A DNA stretch of 12,994 nucleotides from Caryophanales bacterium UBA7476 (lineage in GTDB: Bacteria > Bacillota_I > Bacilli_A > RF39 > UBA660), in the NCBI GenBank assembly GCA_002477275.1, contig DLOU01000048.1:3695-16688 (forward strand). Reading direction: 5' to 3'. Below, piece after piece: positions 1-6,291 of this stretch. Numbering within the stretch: position 1 is the stretch's first letter; each line of letters opens with the position of its first letter. A model generated the notes under the pieces. It searched no databases. It worked only from the letters and a program-made list of their open reading frames with translations, and had not been told where the DNA came from. A program made the translations under genes and the position numbers.

Positions 1-1
1 G

Positions 2-538
2 GGACTAGCAAAAGCCTTAAAAAATTACAAAGAAAAAGATGCAAAATTTTCAAGTTATGCATATGATTATATAATTGGTGAAGTAACACAATTTATGCGA
101 GAAAACACAAACATAAGAGTAAGTAGGGACATGATTCGACTGAGTAAGAAAATAGAGGAGTATAGAGAATTACTCTATCAAAAATTAGGAAGAAAACCAA
201 CCGACCTAGAAATTTCTTTAATGACTGAAATAGATGAAGAAAAAATAAAGGAAGTAGAATTATTAACAAAAAATGTGGAAAGTTTAGATTATGTAAAAGA
301 AAATGATGAGAGTACATTGTATGACTTTGTTAAAATATATGATAAGAATTTAAATAGTGATTATCTTGATTTAAAAGAGGTATTAAAACAATTACCAGAA
401 GAAGAAAGAAAACTAATATATGACAGATACTTTAGAGGATATACTCAAAGCGAATTATCAGAAGAATTAGGAATTAGCCAAGTACAAGTGTCAAGAAAGG
501 AGAATAAAATACTACAAAAACTAAAGGTAAAACTTTAG
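2..538 (+). CDS. sigF: Forespore RNA polymerase sigma factor SigF (5'-truncated by window edge)
   Basis: The reading frame is open from the window's left edge, so the N-terminus is missing; 178 residues remain against about 255 in Bacillus SigF. The visible part starts inside sigma-70 region 2 (KFSSYAYDYIIGEV, then TQFMREN), continues with the region 3 segment IRVSRDMIRLSKKI, and ends with a region 4 helix-turn-helix (visible residues about 131-172) carrying GISQVQVSR. Two features favour SigF over the paralogue SigG: VSR rather than VPR after region 2, and SQVQVSR rather than SQAQVSR in region 4. Context agrees, because in Bacillus the spoIIA operon, whose last gene encodes SigF, lies just before spoVA. 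SigF directs the first forespore-specific transcription after asymmetric division and is held by the anti-sigma factor SpoIIAB; those partner genes should lie to the left. The stop codon TAG lies inside a terminator hairpin. Confidence 0.88.
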   Translation, partial: GLAKALKNYKEKDAKFSSYAYDYIIGEVTQFMRENTNIRVSRDMIRLSKKIEEYRELLYQKLGRKPTDLEISLMTEIDEEKIKEVELLTKNVESLDYVKENDESTLYDFVKIYDKNLNSDYLDLKEVLKQLPEEERKLIYDRYFRGYTQSELSEELGISQVQVSRKENKILQKLKVKL

Positions 539-546
539 TTTTTTTT
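516..546 (+). terminator. Intrinsic terminator of sigF, stop codon inside the stem
   Basis: CTAAAG (521-526) pairs with CTTTAG (533-538) across a GTAAAA loop, with flanking A/T pairs extending the stem. Eight T's follow (539-546). The sigF stop codon is the last three bases of the 3' arm. The final two T's also form the start of the next gene's -35 box TTGACA. Confidence 0.8.
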
Positions 547-573
547 GACATATAAAAAAGTAGATGTTATAGT
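545..573 (+). promoter_or_regulatory. Strong SigA-type promoter for the 597-1424 gene
   Basis: A perfect TTGACA -35 (545-550) is followed by a 17-base spacer and TATAGT -10 (568-573), with an upstream TGT (565-567) giving an extended -10. Predicted start of transcription is near 580, just before the ribosome binding site. This is one of the two best promoters in the window and is a vegetative, not a forespore, consensus. Confidence 0.78.
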
Positions 574-596
574 AATTTTCAAAGAGGAGAAACAGT

Positions 597-1424
597 ATGA
601 GTAAAGAAGATGTTAAGAGTAACTCTAGTTACTTGAAAATTTTTTTGAATCCAGAAGAGATATACTCTATAGGTACACATGCTTGCGGATTGAGAAATGA
701 AATAGAAAATATAAATGAGTTAGCAGATAGTATTTTTGAAAATGGATTAATGTTTAAAACTTTTGAAGGAGTAGGACTAACAGGAACAGTATATATGAAA
801 GGGAGTACTGACTTTGAAGAGAAAATAGATAAATCAGTAGAAGAATTATATGAACAAGTTGATAATAATGTTATACCAGCAGGTGTTATAGTTGCAGTAC
901 CAGGTTCTATTCAAGGAATAGATGGAAAAGATTATTATCTAGGAACATATCCAGATGATTTAGAGTGGATTGCAAAAGATGATAAAAGACTATCATTTTT
1001 ACCAATAGAAGATTTTGTACGAAAAATTGGAAGAGTACCAAGAGAATTCATTTTAGGTATTTTAATAAAAGATTATGACCAAACTATTTGTATAGGAAAT
1101 AGTAATTATATATCTTATTTAGATAAAGAAAAGCAAGCTGAAATATTAGAAGAATTTAGATTGCAAGGACTAGAAACTGATGAAATAGATAGATTAAAGT
1201 TTTTTCCTGAAAAAATAGCTAGAACACTTGGAAAAGATTATTATAAAGGAACAAAATATTTAAGTGAATCATGCATTAAATATGAAATTGATAGAGAAGT
1301 TCAAAGAAAGAAATTTGCAGATTGGCAAAGATCATTTGAAACAGAAGAAAATCATTTAAAAGAAATGCTTGAAGAAACTGAGCAAGAAGAGAAAATTGAA
1401 TTTACAGATGGATTAAAAAAATAA
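597..1424 (+). CDS. Uncharacterised protein with ADP-ribosyltransferase-like sequence pattern
   Basis: This 275-residue protein has no signal peptide or membrane segment. I do not recognise a named family. The N-terminal part has an order of elements seen in ADP-ribosyltransferase-fold proteins: a strand ending in GTH (residues 26-28), a helix ending IFENGL (46-51), a hydrophobic strand VIVAVPGS (97-104), and VPREFILGIL (147-156), resembling the IPPE-I-G strand of that fold. This is inference; a catalytic glutamate cannot be assigned. The C-terminal third is charged and helical, ending in an acidic Glu-rich stretch (about 247-268). An AGAGGAG site (583-589) sits 7 bases before the ATG. The gene has its own SigA-type promoter and is closed by terminators on both sides, so it looks independent of sigF and spoVA. 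A role in sporulation is only suggested by position. Confidence 0.8.
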   Translation: MSKEDVKSNSSYLKIFLNPEEIYSIGTHACGLRNEIENINELADSIFENGLMFKTFEGVGLTGTVYMKGSTDFEEKIDKSVEELYEQVDNNVIPAGVIVAVPGSIQGIDGKDYYLGTYPDDLEWIAKDDKRLSFLPIEDFVRKIGRVPREFILGILIKDYDQTICIGNSNYISYLDKEKQAEILEEFRLQGLETDEIDRLKFFPEKIARTLGKDYYKGTKYLSESCIKYEIDREVQRKKFADWQRSFETEENHLKEMLEETEQEEKIEFTDGLKK

Positions 1425-1447
1425 ACTAAAAAAAGTTTATTTTTTTT
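1415..1447 (+). terminator. A/T-only intrinsic terminator after the 597-1424 gene
   Basis: ATAAACT (1421-1427) pairs with AGTTTAT (1434-1440) over an A6 loop; outer A6 (1415-1420) can pair with the following T run (1441-1447), giving a stem of about 13 pairs. The gene's TAA stop (1422-1424) lies in the 5' arm. The stem has only one G-C pair, so efficiency is uncertain. Confidence 0.65.
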
Positions 1448-1490
1448 ACATAAAAATTTAAATATCGCAAACACTAAAACTGGTGATAAT

Positions 1491-1934
1491 ATGATTAATA
1501 AAAAATATGATGAAATAGTTGAAAAACATAAACCGGAAGAAAAGAAAAGTAAAAATTTATTAATTGCTTATATTACAGGAGGATTAGTTGGCGCATTTGG
1601 AGAGGGATTAATTGAACTTTATTGTTTCTTTTGGCATGTTTCAAGAAGCGAGAGTTCTGTATATATGATTATTACATTAATTTTTATAGCAGCTCTTTTT
1701 ACAGCATTAGGCTTCTTTGACAAATGGGTTAATTTTGCAAAATGTGGATTATTAATTCCAATAACAGGTTTTGCACATTCAATAATGAGTGCATCACTTG
1801 ATTATAAAAAAGAAGGACCTATTTATGGAATAGGAAGTAATGCATTTAAACTAGCAGGATCAGTAATAGTTTATGGAGTTGTTTCTGCTTGGACATTTGG
1901 AGTAATAAGGTTATTAATTGGAGGTGGACTATGA
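1491..1934 (+). CDS. spoVAC: Stage V sporulation protein AC, DPA channel membrane subunit
   Basis: At 147 residues it matches the usual SpoVAC length of about 150. Four hydrophobic segments are visible at about 23-43, 56-76, 84-100 and 118-143, with the family signature PITGFAHSIMSASL (90-103) and FKLAGSVIVYGVV (119-131). SpoVAC is an inner forespore membrane protein that works with SpoVAD and SpoVAE in moving dipicolinic acid and Ca2+ into the spore core and out at germination; Bacillus SpoVAC has been reported to act as a mechanosensitive channel. The basic N-terminus (EKHKPEEKKSK) is typical. A weak GGTGAT site (1482-1487) lies only 3 bases before the ATG, but no other start fits. The gene overlaps spoVAD by ATGA, so they should be co-translated. 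Ending at TGA shows this codon is a stop here. Forespore control by SigG is expected from the family, but I could not place a convincing promoter. Confidence 0.93.
   Translation: MINKKYDEIVEKHKPEEKKSKNLLIAYITGGLVGAFGEGLIELYCFFWHVSRSESSVYMIITLIFIAALFTALGFFDKWVNFAKCGLLIPITGFAHSIMSASLDYKKEGPIYGIGSNAFKLAGSVIVYGVVSAWTFGVIRLLIGGGL
1920..1927 (+). promoter_or_regulatory. Ribosome binding site that fixes the spoVAD start
   Basis: GGAGGTGG lies inside the 3' end of spoVAC, 3 bases before the ATG at 1931 (8 from its GGAGG core end region). It supports 1931, in ATGA overlap with the spoVAC stop, over an upstream in-frame ATG at 1889 that has no such site and would add 14 residues absent from the family. 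Confidence 0.75.
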
Positions 1935-2923
1935 CATTTAAATATAAAAATGTATTTTTAAATAATACATATACAGTAGTAGGTCCATATGAAGATAATG
2001 GACCACTATCAAAATATTTTGATGATAGTTATAAAGATTTATATTGTGATGAAGAAACATGGGAAAAAGCAGAGGTAAAATTATTAAAAGAGAGTATGAA
2101 AAAAGTACTAAGAAAAAATAAAATGACAAAAGAAAATATTGATTTAGTAATATCAGGAGATTTATTAAATCAAGTATCTGCATCTTGTTATGCAGCTGAA
2201 GAATTAGAAAAACCGTTTCTTGGAGTATATAGTGCTTGTGCATCTAATGTTGAAGGACTAATTATAGGATCAAATTTTATAGAAAACGGAAATATAAAAA
2301 CATGTCTTTGTTCAACATGTTCACACAATATGTCAAGTGAAAAACAATTTAGAAATCCTACTGAATATGGAGCACCTAAACCAAAAACAGCTACATTTAC
2401 TGCAACCGGTGGAGCAAGTGCTATTATTTCGAATGTAAAAAGTGATATTAAAATAGAAAGTGCAACAATTGGAAGGATAATTGATTACAACCAAAATGAT
2501 GCATTAAACATGGGAGCAGCAATGGCAGGAGCAGCTGCAGATACTATAAGAAGACATTTAGAAGACTTAAACAGAAAAGAAGATTACTATGATTTGATAT
2601 TAACAGGAGATTTAGGTATCTATGGTAAAGAAATTCTAAAAGAATATTTAATGAAAGAGAATGGAATAAATATAACAAAAAATTATAATGACTGTGGAGT
2701 TATTTTATATGATTTAAAGAAACAAAAAGAAGTATTAGCTGGAGGAAGTGGACCAGTTTGTAGTGCACTTGTAACATATAGTTTTATACTTGATCAAATG
2801 AAAAAGAAAAAATTAAAAAGAGTATTATTAGTTGCAACAGGAGCATTATTTAGTCCAACTTTCCTATATCAAAAAGAGAATATTTTAAGTATAGCTCATG
2901 CAATTAGCTTGGAGGCGATTTAA
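1931..2923 (+). CDS. spoVAD: Stage V sporulation protein AD, thiolase-fold DPA-binding subunit
   Basis: From the chosen ATG the protein has 330 residues, close to the roughly 338 of Bacillus SpoVAD. It is soluble, with no membrane segment. The fold is thiolase/ketoacyl-synthase-like: LGVYSACASNVEGL (97-110) corresponds to the nucleophile-elbow region (Cys103), and a glycine-rich ATGGASAII (158-166) follows. Family knowledge: SpoVAD sits on the outer face of the inner spore membrane, binds DPA directly and is needed for its uptake; no acyl transfer is known. Cys-rich LCSTCSHNMSS (126-136) lies near the site equivalent to the bound pocket. It overlaps spoVAC by four bases and spoVAE by one (TAATG), with GGAGG (2911-2915) serving spoVAE, which indicates tight translational coupling. 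Confidence 0.93.
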   Translation: MTFKYKNVFLNNTYTVVGPYEDNGPLSKYFDDSYKDLYCDEETWEKAEVKLLKESMKKVLRKNKMTKENIDLVISGDLLNQVSASCYAAEELEKPFLGVYSACASNVEGLIIGSNFIENGNIKTCLCSTCSHNMSSEKQFRNPTEYGAPKPKTATFTATGGASAIISNVKSDIKIESATIGRIIDYNQNDALNMGAAMAGAAADTIRRHLEDLNRKEDYYDLILTGDLGIYGKEILKEYLMKENGINITKNYNDCGVILYDLKKQKEVLAGGSGPVCSALVTYSFILDQMKKKKLKRVLLVATGALFSPTFLYQKENILSIAHAISLEAI

Positions 2924-3276
2924 TGGAAAAAATAGTTTTATCATTTTTATTTTGTGGATTTGTATGCTTAATAGCGCAAATTATTTTAGATAATACAAAA
3001 TTAACACCAGGACATATTACAAGTTTATTTGTAGTAATTGGATCATTTCTAGATGTATCTAATGTATATGATAGAATAGTTGAAAAAGTTGGAGGAGGAG
3101 CAATGGTTCCAATCACAAGTTTTGGACATCAATTAATACATGGAGGACTTCATGCAGCAGAATCTCATGGCATATTTGGGCTTGTAATGGGAATGTTTGA
3201 TTTAACAGCATCAGGTATTTCTGCAGCCATTATTTTTGCATTTTTCTTAACATTAATTTTCAAGCCTCAAAACTAG
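2923..3276 (+). CDS. spoVAE: Stage V sporulation protein AE (AEb-type), DPA channel membrane subunit
   Basis: At 117 residues it matches SpoVAEb of Bacillus (about 116). Hydrophobic segments lie at about 3-22, 32-44, 84-96 and 98-113. The family core GGGAMVPITSFGHQLIHGG (57-75) is visible, and its PIT-F-H motif is shared with PITGFAH in SpoVAC, as expected for these paralogous subunits. It acts in the inner spore membrane with SpoVAC and SpoVAD in DPA transport. The start is set by GGAGG 7 bases upstream. It is the last gene of a three-gene C-D-E set; spoVAA, AB, AEa and AF of Bacillus are not downstream here, which resembles the minimal clostridial set. A strong bidirectional terminator closes the operon. 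Confidence 0.92.
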   Translation: MEKIVLSFLFCGFVCLIAQIILDNTKLTPGHITSLFVVIGSFLDVSNVYDRIVEKVGGGAMVPITSFGHQLIHGGLHAAESHGIFGLVMGMFDLTASGISAAIIFAFFLTLIFKPQN

Positions 3277-3317
3277 CAATTTTATAAATAAAGAGTAAAA
3301 TGTATATAAGAATAAAA

Positions 3318-3346
3318 TAAGACTTTAGAATTTCTAAAGTCTTTTT
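3318..3346. terminator. Bidirectional terminator between convergent spoVAE and RNHCP genes
   Basis: AGACTTTAG (3320-3328) pairs with CTAAAGTCT (3334-3342) over a five-base loop. A T run (3342-3346) follows on the plus strand. On the minus strand the same stem follows directly after the stop of the 3345-3650 gene, with a T-rich tail, so one hairpin can end both transcripts. Confidence 0.8.
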
Positions 3347-3650
3347 AATTATTATTAACAGATAACATAATTATTAAATCCATATCATCATCACTAGCCA
3401 TAATATTTTTATGATCCTGATTACATTTTTCACATTTGTACAATATTTTATATGTATCTTTAAATTTTTCAATACCAATAGGTTTTAGTAATCCTTTACA
3501 ATCATTTTCTCTATCACCAGGATTAATATCAACATGAAGAGAATATAAACAGTAAGGGCAATGATCTCTAGCGGTATAATTAAGAGGTAAAACTTTTTTT
3601 CCACAATTCTTGCAGATAAATTCTTCATCTCTCATAGTAAATTTTTTCAT
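3345..3650 (-). CDS. RNHCP-family zinc-ribbon protein
   Basis: This 101-residue protein matches the RNHCP domain family, named after its central motif, here RDHCP (28-32). Metal-binding pairs are visible: C13-x2-C16, C31-x2-C34 within HCPYCLYSLHVD (30-41), and C73-x2-C76, plus Cys51. The stretch INPGDREN-C-GLLKPIGIE (42-60) is also characteristic. The fold is presumably a double zinc ribbon. The cellular role of the family is not established; nucleic-acid binding would be a guess. The ATG at 3650 is preceded by AGGTGG (3655-3660, minus strand). The gene runs opposite to its neighbours, convergent with spoVAE, and has its own extended -10 promoter. Confidence 0.88.
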   Translation of the reverse strand: MKKFTMRDEEFICKNCGKKVLPLNYTARDHCPYCLYSLHVDINPGDRENDCKGLLKPIGIEKFKDTYKILYKCEKCNQDHKNIMASDDDMDLIIMLSVNNN

Positions 3651-3666
3651 AAAACCACCTAAAAAT

Positions 3667-3675
3667 ATTATAACA
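3667..3675 (-). promoter_or_regulatory. Extended -10 promoter of the RNHCP gene
   Basis: On the minus strand TGT-TATAAT (3675 to 3667) is a perfect extended -10; the -35 position (TTTAAT, 3695-3690) is poor. The predicted transcription start near 3660 coincides with the first base of the ribosome binding site, so the leader would be only about 10 bases. Confidence 0.55.
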
Positions 3676-3696
3676 AAAAAATTAAAATAATTAAAA

Positions 3697-3705
3697 TGAT
3701 ATAAA
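3697..3705 (+). promoter_or_regulatory. Candidate extended -10 promoter of the 3757-4635 gene
   Basis: TGA-TATAAA lies about 50 bases before the start codon. No -35 is recognisable. It is divergent from, and only about 30 bases from, the RNHCP promoter. Confidence 0.45.
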
Positions 3706-3756
3706 TATATTGAAGAAAAAAAATAATTGATTTAAAATAATAATAAGGAGGATTAT

Positions 3757-4635
3757 ATGAAAGAAAAAGAAGAATTAAAAGAAGAGTTAAAAGAAGAAAA
3801 GAAAAAGGGAGTAGGTTCAAAAATTGTAATAGTTTTACTAATTCTAGTAGTTTTAGGTTTAGTTGGGTTTATTGCATATGATAAAGGATATATATCATTA
3901 GGTAAGAAAGAAACTAAAATTGAAGAGAAAAAAGATTCAACTTCTAATACTAAAGAAAAAGAAGAAAAGAAAGAAGAATTAGATATAGAAAGCACAGAAG
4001 TACAAGATTTATATTATAATTCTAATAATCATTTAGGAGTAGGAATAGATGAAAATGTATATAATAGTTCAGAATTAAAAGTATCAGATATGACTGAAGA
4101 TTATAAGATGGGACTTGCATATAACATTTTCAAGAAAGATATTAATACTAAAAATGAAGGTACATATACAATAGAAAATGTATCTGAAGAAAAAGTAAAA
4201 GCTGCATATGAAACAGTTTTTGGTTCAAATACATATAAAAAAGTTGCAGAGTTTAAATTATATTGTGCAAACTTTAAGTATAATGAATCGCAAAAAATAT
4301 ATGAAGCAGTAACAGGTGGATGTGGTGGTACATCAGGCTTTGGAAAAGTAGATACAATTCTATCAGCAACAAAATATGAGAACAGACTTGAAATAGTTTC
4401 AGGTGTTGTATTTATAGATGCTGAAACAAGTGCTATGTACAAAGATTATGGAAAGAAAACAAAAATAAAAGATTTAACTGAAGATGAAATGACAAATACA
4501 TTAGGAAATACTTGGGAAACTAAATTTTCTAAATACATAAAAGAAAATTCAAATGATGTTGCTCAATATACATATACATATAATATTAACTCTGATGGTT
4601 CATATTCATATACAGGAGTAAAAAATACTAAATAA
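3757..4635 (+). CDS. Membrane-anchored extracytoplasmic protein of unknown function
   Basis: I do not recognise a family in this 292-residue protein. It starts with a Lys/Glu-rich cytoplasmic segment (residues 2-18, ELKEELKEEKKK), followed by one clear membrane helix (about 23-41, IVIVLLILVVLGLVGFIA) with no signal-peptidase site, so it is probably a single-pass anchor with the C-terminus outside. A low-complexity Lys/Glu/Ser/Thr linker (50-78) leads to a globular domain of about 210 residues. That domain has only two cysteines, Cys170 and Cys189, the second in a glycine-rich GGCGGTSGFG (187-196); they could form a disulfide. Tyr/Asn/Ser/Thr are abundant, as in surface proteins. AAGGAGG (3745-3751) sits 5 bases before the ATG. 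It is a single-gene unit ended by a strong hairpin, so no link to scpAB is implied. Confidence 0.85.
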   Translation: MKEKEELKEELKEEKKKGVGSKIVIVLLILVVLGLVGFIAYDKGYISLGKKETKIEEKKDSTSNTKEKEEKKEELDIESTEVQDLYYNSNNHLGVGIDENVYNSSELKVSDMTEDYKMGLAYNIFKKDINTKNEGTYTIENVSEEKVKAAYETVFGSNTYKKVAEFKLYCANFKYNESQKIYEAVTGGCGGTSGFGKVDTILSATKYENRLEIVSGVVFIDAETSAMYKDYGKKTKIKDLTEDEMTNTLGNTWETKFSKYIKENSNDVAQYTYTYNINSDGSYSYTGVKNTK

Positions 4636-4640
4636 TAAAA

Positions 4641-4664
4641 TTCGAGCATTTATTGCTCGTTTTT
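4641..4664 (+). terminator. Intrinsic terminator after the 3757-4635 gene
   Basis: CGAGCA (4643-4648) pairs with TGCTCG (4654-4659) over TTTAT, followed by T5. It is one of the few GC-containing stems in the window. Confidence 0.85.
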
Positions 4665-4674
4665 GTTTGTAAAA

Positions 4675-4704
4675 ATACTTATATTTTAAATTTTATGTTA
4701 TAAT
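4675..4704 (+). promoter_or_regulatory. Promoter of scpAB
   Basis: Extended -10 TGT-TATAAT (4696-4704) is perfect. The best -35-like hexamer, ATACTT at 4675-4680, is poor (18-base spacing). Predicted start near 4711 gives a leader of about 15 bases. Confidence 0.6.
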
Positions 4705-4726
4705 TGTTATAGTTAGGATGATTTGT

Positions 4727-5449
4727 ATGAATTTAGATTTTACAATTGATGAATTTAATGGTCCACTTGATTTACTTCTTCACTTAGTAAAAGAAAGTAA
4801 GATGGATATATTAAATATTGAAATAGAAGAAATAACTAATCAGTATTTAGCATACCTTGATAAAATGGAAGAAATGAATTTAGAGGTAACAAGTGAATAC
4901 TTAGTTATGGCATCTGAACTTATGTATATTAAATCAAAGATGCTTCTTCCAAAAAGAGAAGAAGAAGAAACTGAAGAAGAGGAAATTGATCCAAGAGAAG
5001 AATTGGTAAATAGACTTTTAGAATATGAAGCATACAAAGAAATAACTAAAACACTAAAAGAAAAAGAGGAAATAAGAAGCGAAATATATACAAAAGCACC
5101 TGGCGACATAAAAGAATATATGGATCAAGAAGTTAAGTTATCATCAGAACTAAGTGTAGATGATTTAGTTGATGCTTTTAAAAAATTTTTACAAAGAAAA
5201 AGTGAAGAAAAACCCATTCATACAAAAGTAACTGAAAAAGAAATAACTGTATCAGAAAGAAGAAAAAGAATAAAAAGTATTTTACATACAAAAAAGAAAG
5301 TATCATTCTTTGAACTTTTTGAAGATTATAGTAAAGAATATGTAGTAGCTACTTTTTTAGCAATACTAGAAATGGCAAAAGAAAAGGAATTAATAATAAG
5401 TCAAGAAAAAGCATTTGATGACATAATATGTGAGGTAGGACATGAATAA
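4727..5449 (+). CDS. scpA: Segregation and condensation protein A (kleisin)
   Basis: The 240-residue protein opens with the family signature FNGPLDLLLHLV (10-21) and MDILNIEI (26-33), and has the central DPREELVNRLLEYEAYKE (88-105). ScpA is the bacterial kleisin: its N-terminus contacts the SMC neck, its C-terminal winged helix (about 175-240) the SMC head, and its middle binds a ScpB dimer, forming the SMC-ScpAB condensin that organises and separates chromosomes. An acidic low-complexity insert (KREEEETEEEE, 76-86) precedes the conserved DPREEL. I chose the ATG at 4727 because AGGATGA (4715-4721) is well placed for it; an in-frame ATG at 4718 would lie within that site and only adds three residues. 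ScpA usually starts this close to its first conserved block. It overlaps scpB by 8 bases. Confidence 0.94.
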   Translation: MNLDFTIDEFNGPLDLLLHLVKESKMDILNIEIEEITNQYLAYLDKMEEMNLEVTSEYLVMASELMYIKSKMLLPKREEEETEEEEIDPREELVNRLLEYEAYKEITKTLKEKEEIRSEIYTKAPGDIKEYMDQEVKLSSELSVDDLVDAFKKFLQRKSEEKPIHTKVTEKEITVSERRKRIKSILHTKKKVSFFELFEDYSKEYVVATFLAILEMAKEKELIISQEKAFDDIICEVGHE

Positions 5450-6020
5450 ACAAGCAGTATTAGAGGGACTTTTATTTGTTGTAGGTGAAGAAGGATTAAA
5501 TATAGAACAAATAACAAGTGTACTTGAAATAGAGGAAGAAGAAGCAAAAGAATTAATAATGTCTTTAAAAGATAGTTATAATGATAATAATAGAGGAATT
5601 AGAATTGACTTTCTAGGTAATAAAATTAAACTTACCACTAAAAGAGAGCACAAAGATTATTATAAAAAATTAATTGAGAATCCAGAGACTAATACATTAA
5701 GTCAAGCAGCACTTGAAACACTTGCAATAATTGCTTATAATCAGCCAATAACAAGAGCAGAAATTGATGATGTAAGAGGTGTTAGTACATCTCAAATGGT
5801 AAGAAAATTAGTTGCAAAAGGATTAATCAAGGAAAGTGGAAGAAGTCATCTTCCAGGAAGACCAATATTATATTCAACAACAAGCGAGTTTTTAGATTAT
5901 TTTGGATTAAGTAAAATAGAAGAGTTACCTGATATGAAAGACTTTTATAATGAAGAAGTAGAGGAAGAATCAGAAACAATTGATTTATACAATTCAAAAT
6001 ATAAAGAAGAAGTACTATAA
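5442..6020 (+). CDS. scpB: Segregation and condensation protein B
   Basis: At 192 residues it is the usual length (Bacillus 197). Conserved blocks: AVLEGLLFVVGEEGL (5-19), the second winged-helix core LETLAIIAYNQPITRAEID (91-109) with VRGVSTSQMVRKL (111-123), and GRSHLPGRPILYSTT (133-147). ScpB forms a dimer of paired winged helices that clamps the ScpA linker in the SMC complex, in the cytoplasm on the nucleoid. The start overlaps the scpA end by 8 bases, with GAGGTAGG (5432-5439) just upstream, so translation is probably coupled. The tail beyond residue 170 is acidic and variable (EEVEEESE), as is common. A hairpin directly after the stop ends the operon. Confidence 0.94.
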   Translation: MNKQAVLEGLLFVVGEEGLNIEQITSVLEIEEEEAKELIMSLKDSYNDNNRGIRIDFLGNKIKLTTKREHKDYYKKLIENPETNTLSQAALETLAIIAYNQPITRAEIDDVRGVSTSQMVRKLVAKGLIKESGRSHLPGRPILYSTTSEFLDYFGLSKIEELPDMKDFYNEEVEEESETIDLYNSKYKEEVL

Positions 6021-6052
6021 CAATGAGTTAATTATAACTTATTGTTTTTTTT
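6021..6052 (+). terminator. Intrinsic terminator of scpAB
   Basis: CAATGAGTTA (6021-6030) pairs with TAACTTATTG (6035-6044), one G-T wobble, over ATTA, followed by eight T's. It starts on the base after the scpB stop codon. Confidence 0.82.
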
Positions 6053-6071
6053 ATATAAAATATGATATAAT
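6042..6071 (+). promoter_or_regulatory. Promoter of tRNA-Leu
   Basis: Extended -10 TGA-TATAAT (6063-6071) ends 12 bases before the mature tRNA 5' end. A -35-like TTGTTT (6042-6047, 18-base spacing) overlaps the scpB terminator tail. Confidence 0.6.
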
Positions 6072-6083
6072 GTTTTTGCAAAT

Positions 6084-6170
6084 GCCTCCGTGGCGGAATT
6101 GGTAGACGCGCTGGACTCAAAATCCAGTGGTAGCAATATCGTGTCGGTTCGAGTCCGACCGGAGGCACCA
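6084..6170 (+). tRNA. tRNA-Leu (anticodon CAA)
   Basis: This 87-base class II tRNA has acceptor arms GCCTCCG (6084-6090) and CGGAGGC (6160-6166) with encoded ACCA. The D-loop region contains GGTAGACGC. The anticodon stem CTGGA/TCCAG flanks loop CTCAAAA, giving anticodon CAA (6118-6120), which reads TTG. A long variable arm (about 6128-6143) and the TTCGAGTCC T-loop region follow. TTG leucine codons are a minority beside TTA in this window. Confidence 0.96.
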
Positions 6171-6214
6171 TATAAATTAATTCAAACAAAAGTGTTTGAG
6201 TTGTAAATAAATAG

Positions 6215-6244
6215 TCAATTCTTTAGTGAATTGATTTTTTTTTT
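6215..6244 (+). terminator. Intrinsic terminator downstream of tRNA-Leu
   Basis: TCAATTC (6215-6221) pairs with GAATTGA (6228-6234), followed by ten T's. A second perfect stem upstream, TCAAACA/TGTTTGA (6182-6199, AAAG loop), has no T run and may be a processing or pause structure. Confidence 0.82.
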
Positions 6245-6253
6245 GCAAAAAAG

Positions 6254-6262
6254 TGATATAAT
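6254..6262 (+). promoter_or_regulatory. Extended -10 promoter of the 6292-7770 gene
   Basis: TGA-TATAAT lies 29 bases before the ATG, with no acceptable -35 at 16-18 bases because that region is the T run of the preceding terminator. AAGGAG (6281-6286) is the ribosome binding site. Confidence 0.55.
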
Positions 6263-6291
6263 CTTATTAAGAATAAGAAGAAGGAGTCTTT

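Noticed and set aside
93..317. Open frames on the strand opposite sigF, spoVAD, scpA and other genes (e.g. 93-317, 1938-2243, 4840-5109, 11864-12058)
   Set aside because: They are antisense to genes with clear protein families, lack binding sites and have low-complexity Leu/Ser/Phe composition from AT-rich reverse complements.
1448..1476. Possible SigF/SigG promoter before spoVAC (ACATA, 17 bases, AACACTA)
   Set aside because: The -10 matches poorly, and the predicted start near 1483 would fall within the ribosome binding site, leaving almost no leader. Forespore control is expected from the family but not shown here.
1889..1930. Longer spoVAD start at an ATG inside spoVAC
   Set aside because: No binding site, 42-base overlap, and the extra residues (WSNKVINWRW) do not fit the family; GGAGGTGG points to 1931.
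1932..1934. TGA as a tryptophan codon (Mollicutes-type code)
   Set aside because: SpoVAC ends exactly here at its normal length with spoVAD starting in overlap, and tryptophan is TGG throughout.
6171..6291. Riboswitch or T-box in the gap between tRNA-Leu and the GNAT gene
   Set aside because: The gap is explained by a perfect stem without T run, one intrinsic terminator and a promoter; no conserved T-box or aptamer sequence was seen.
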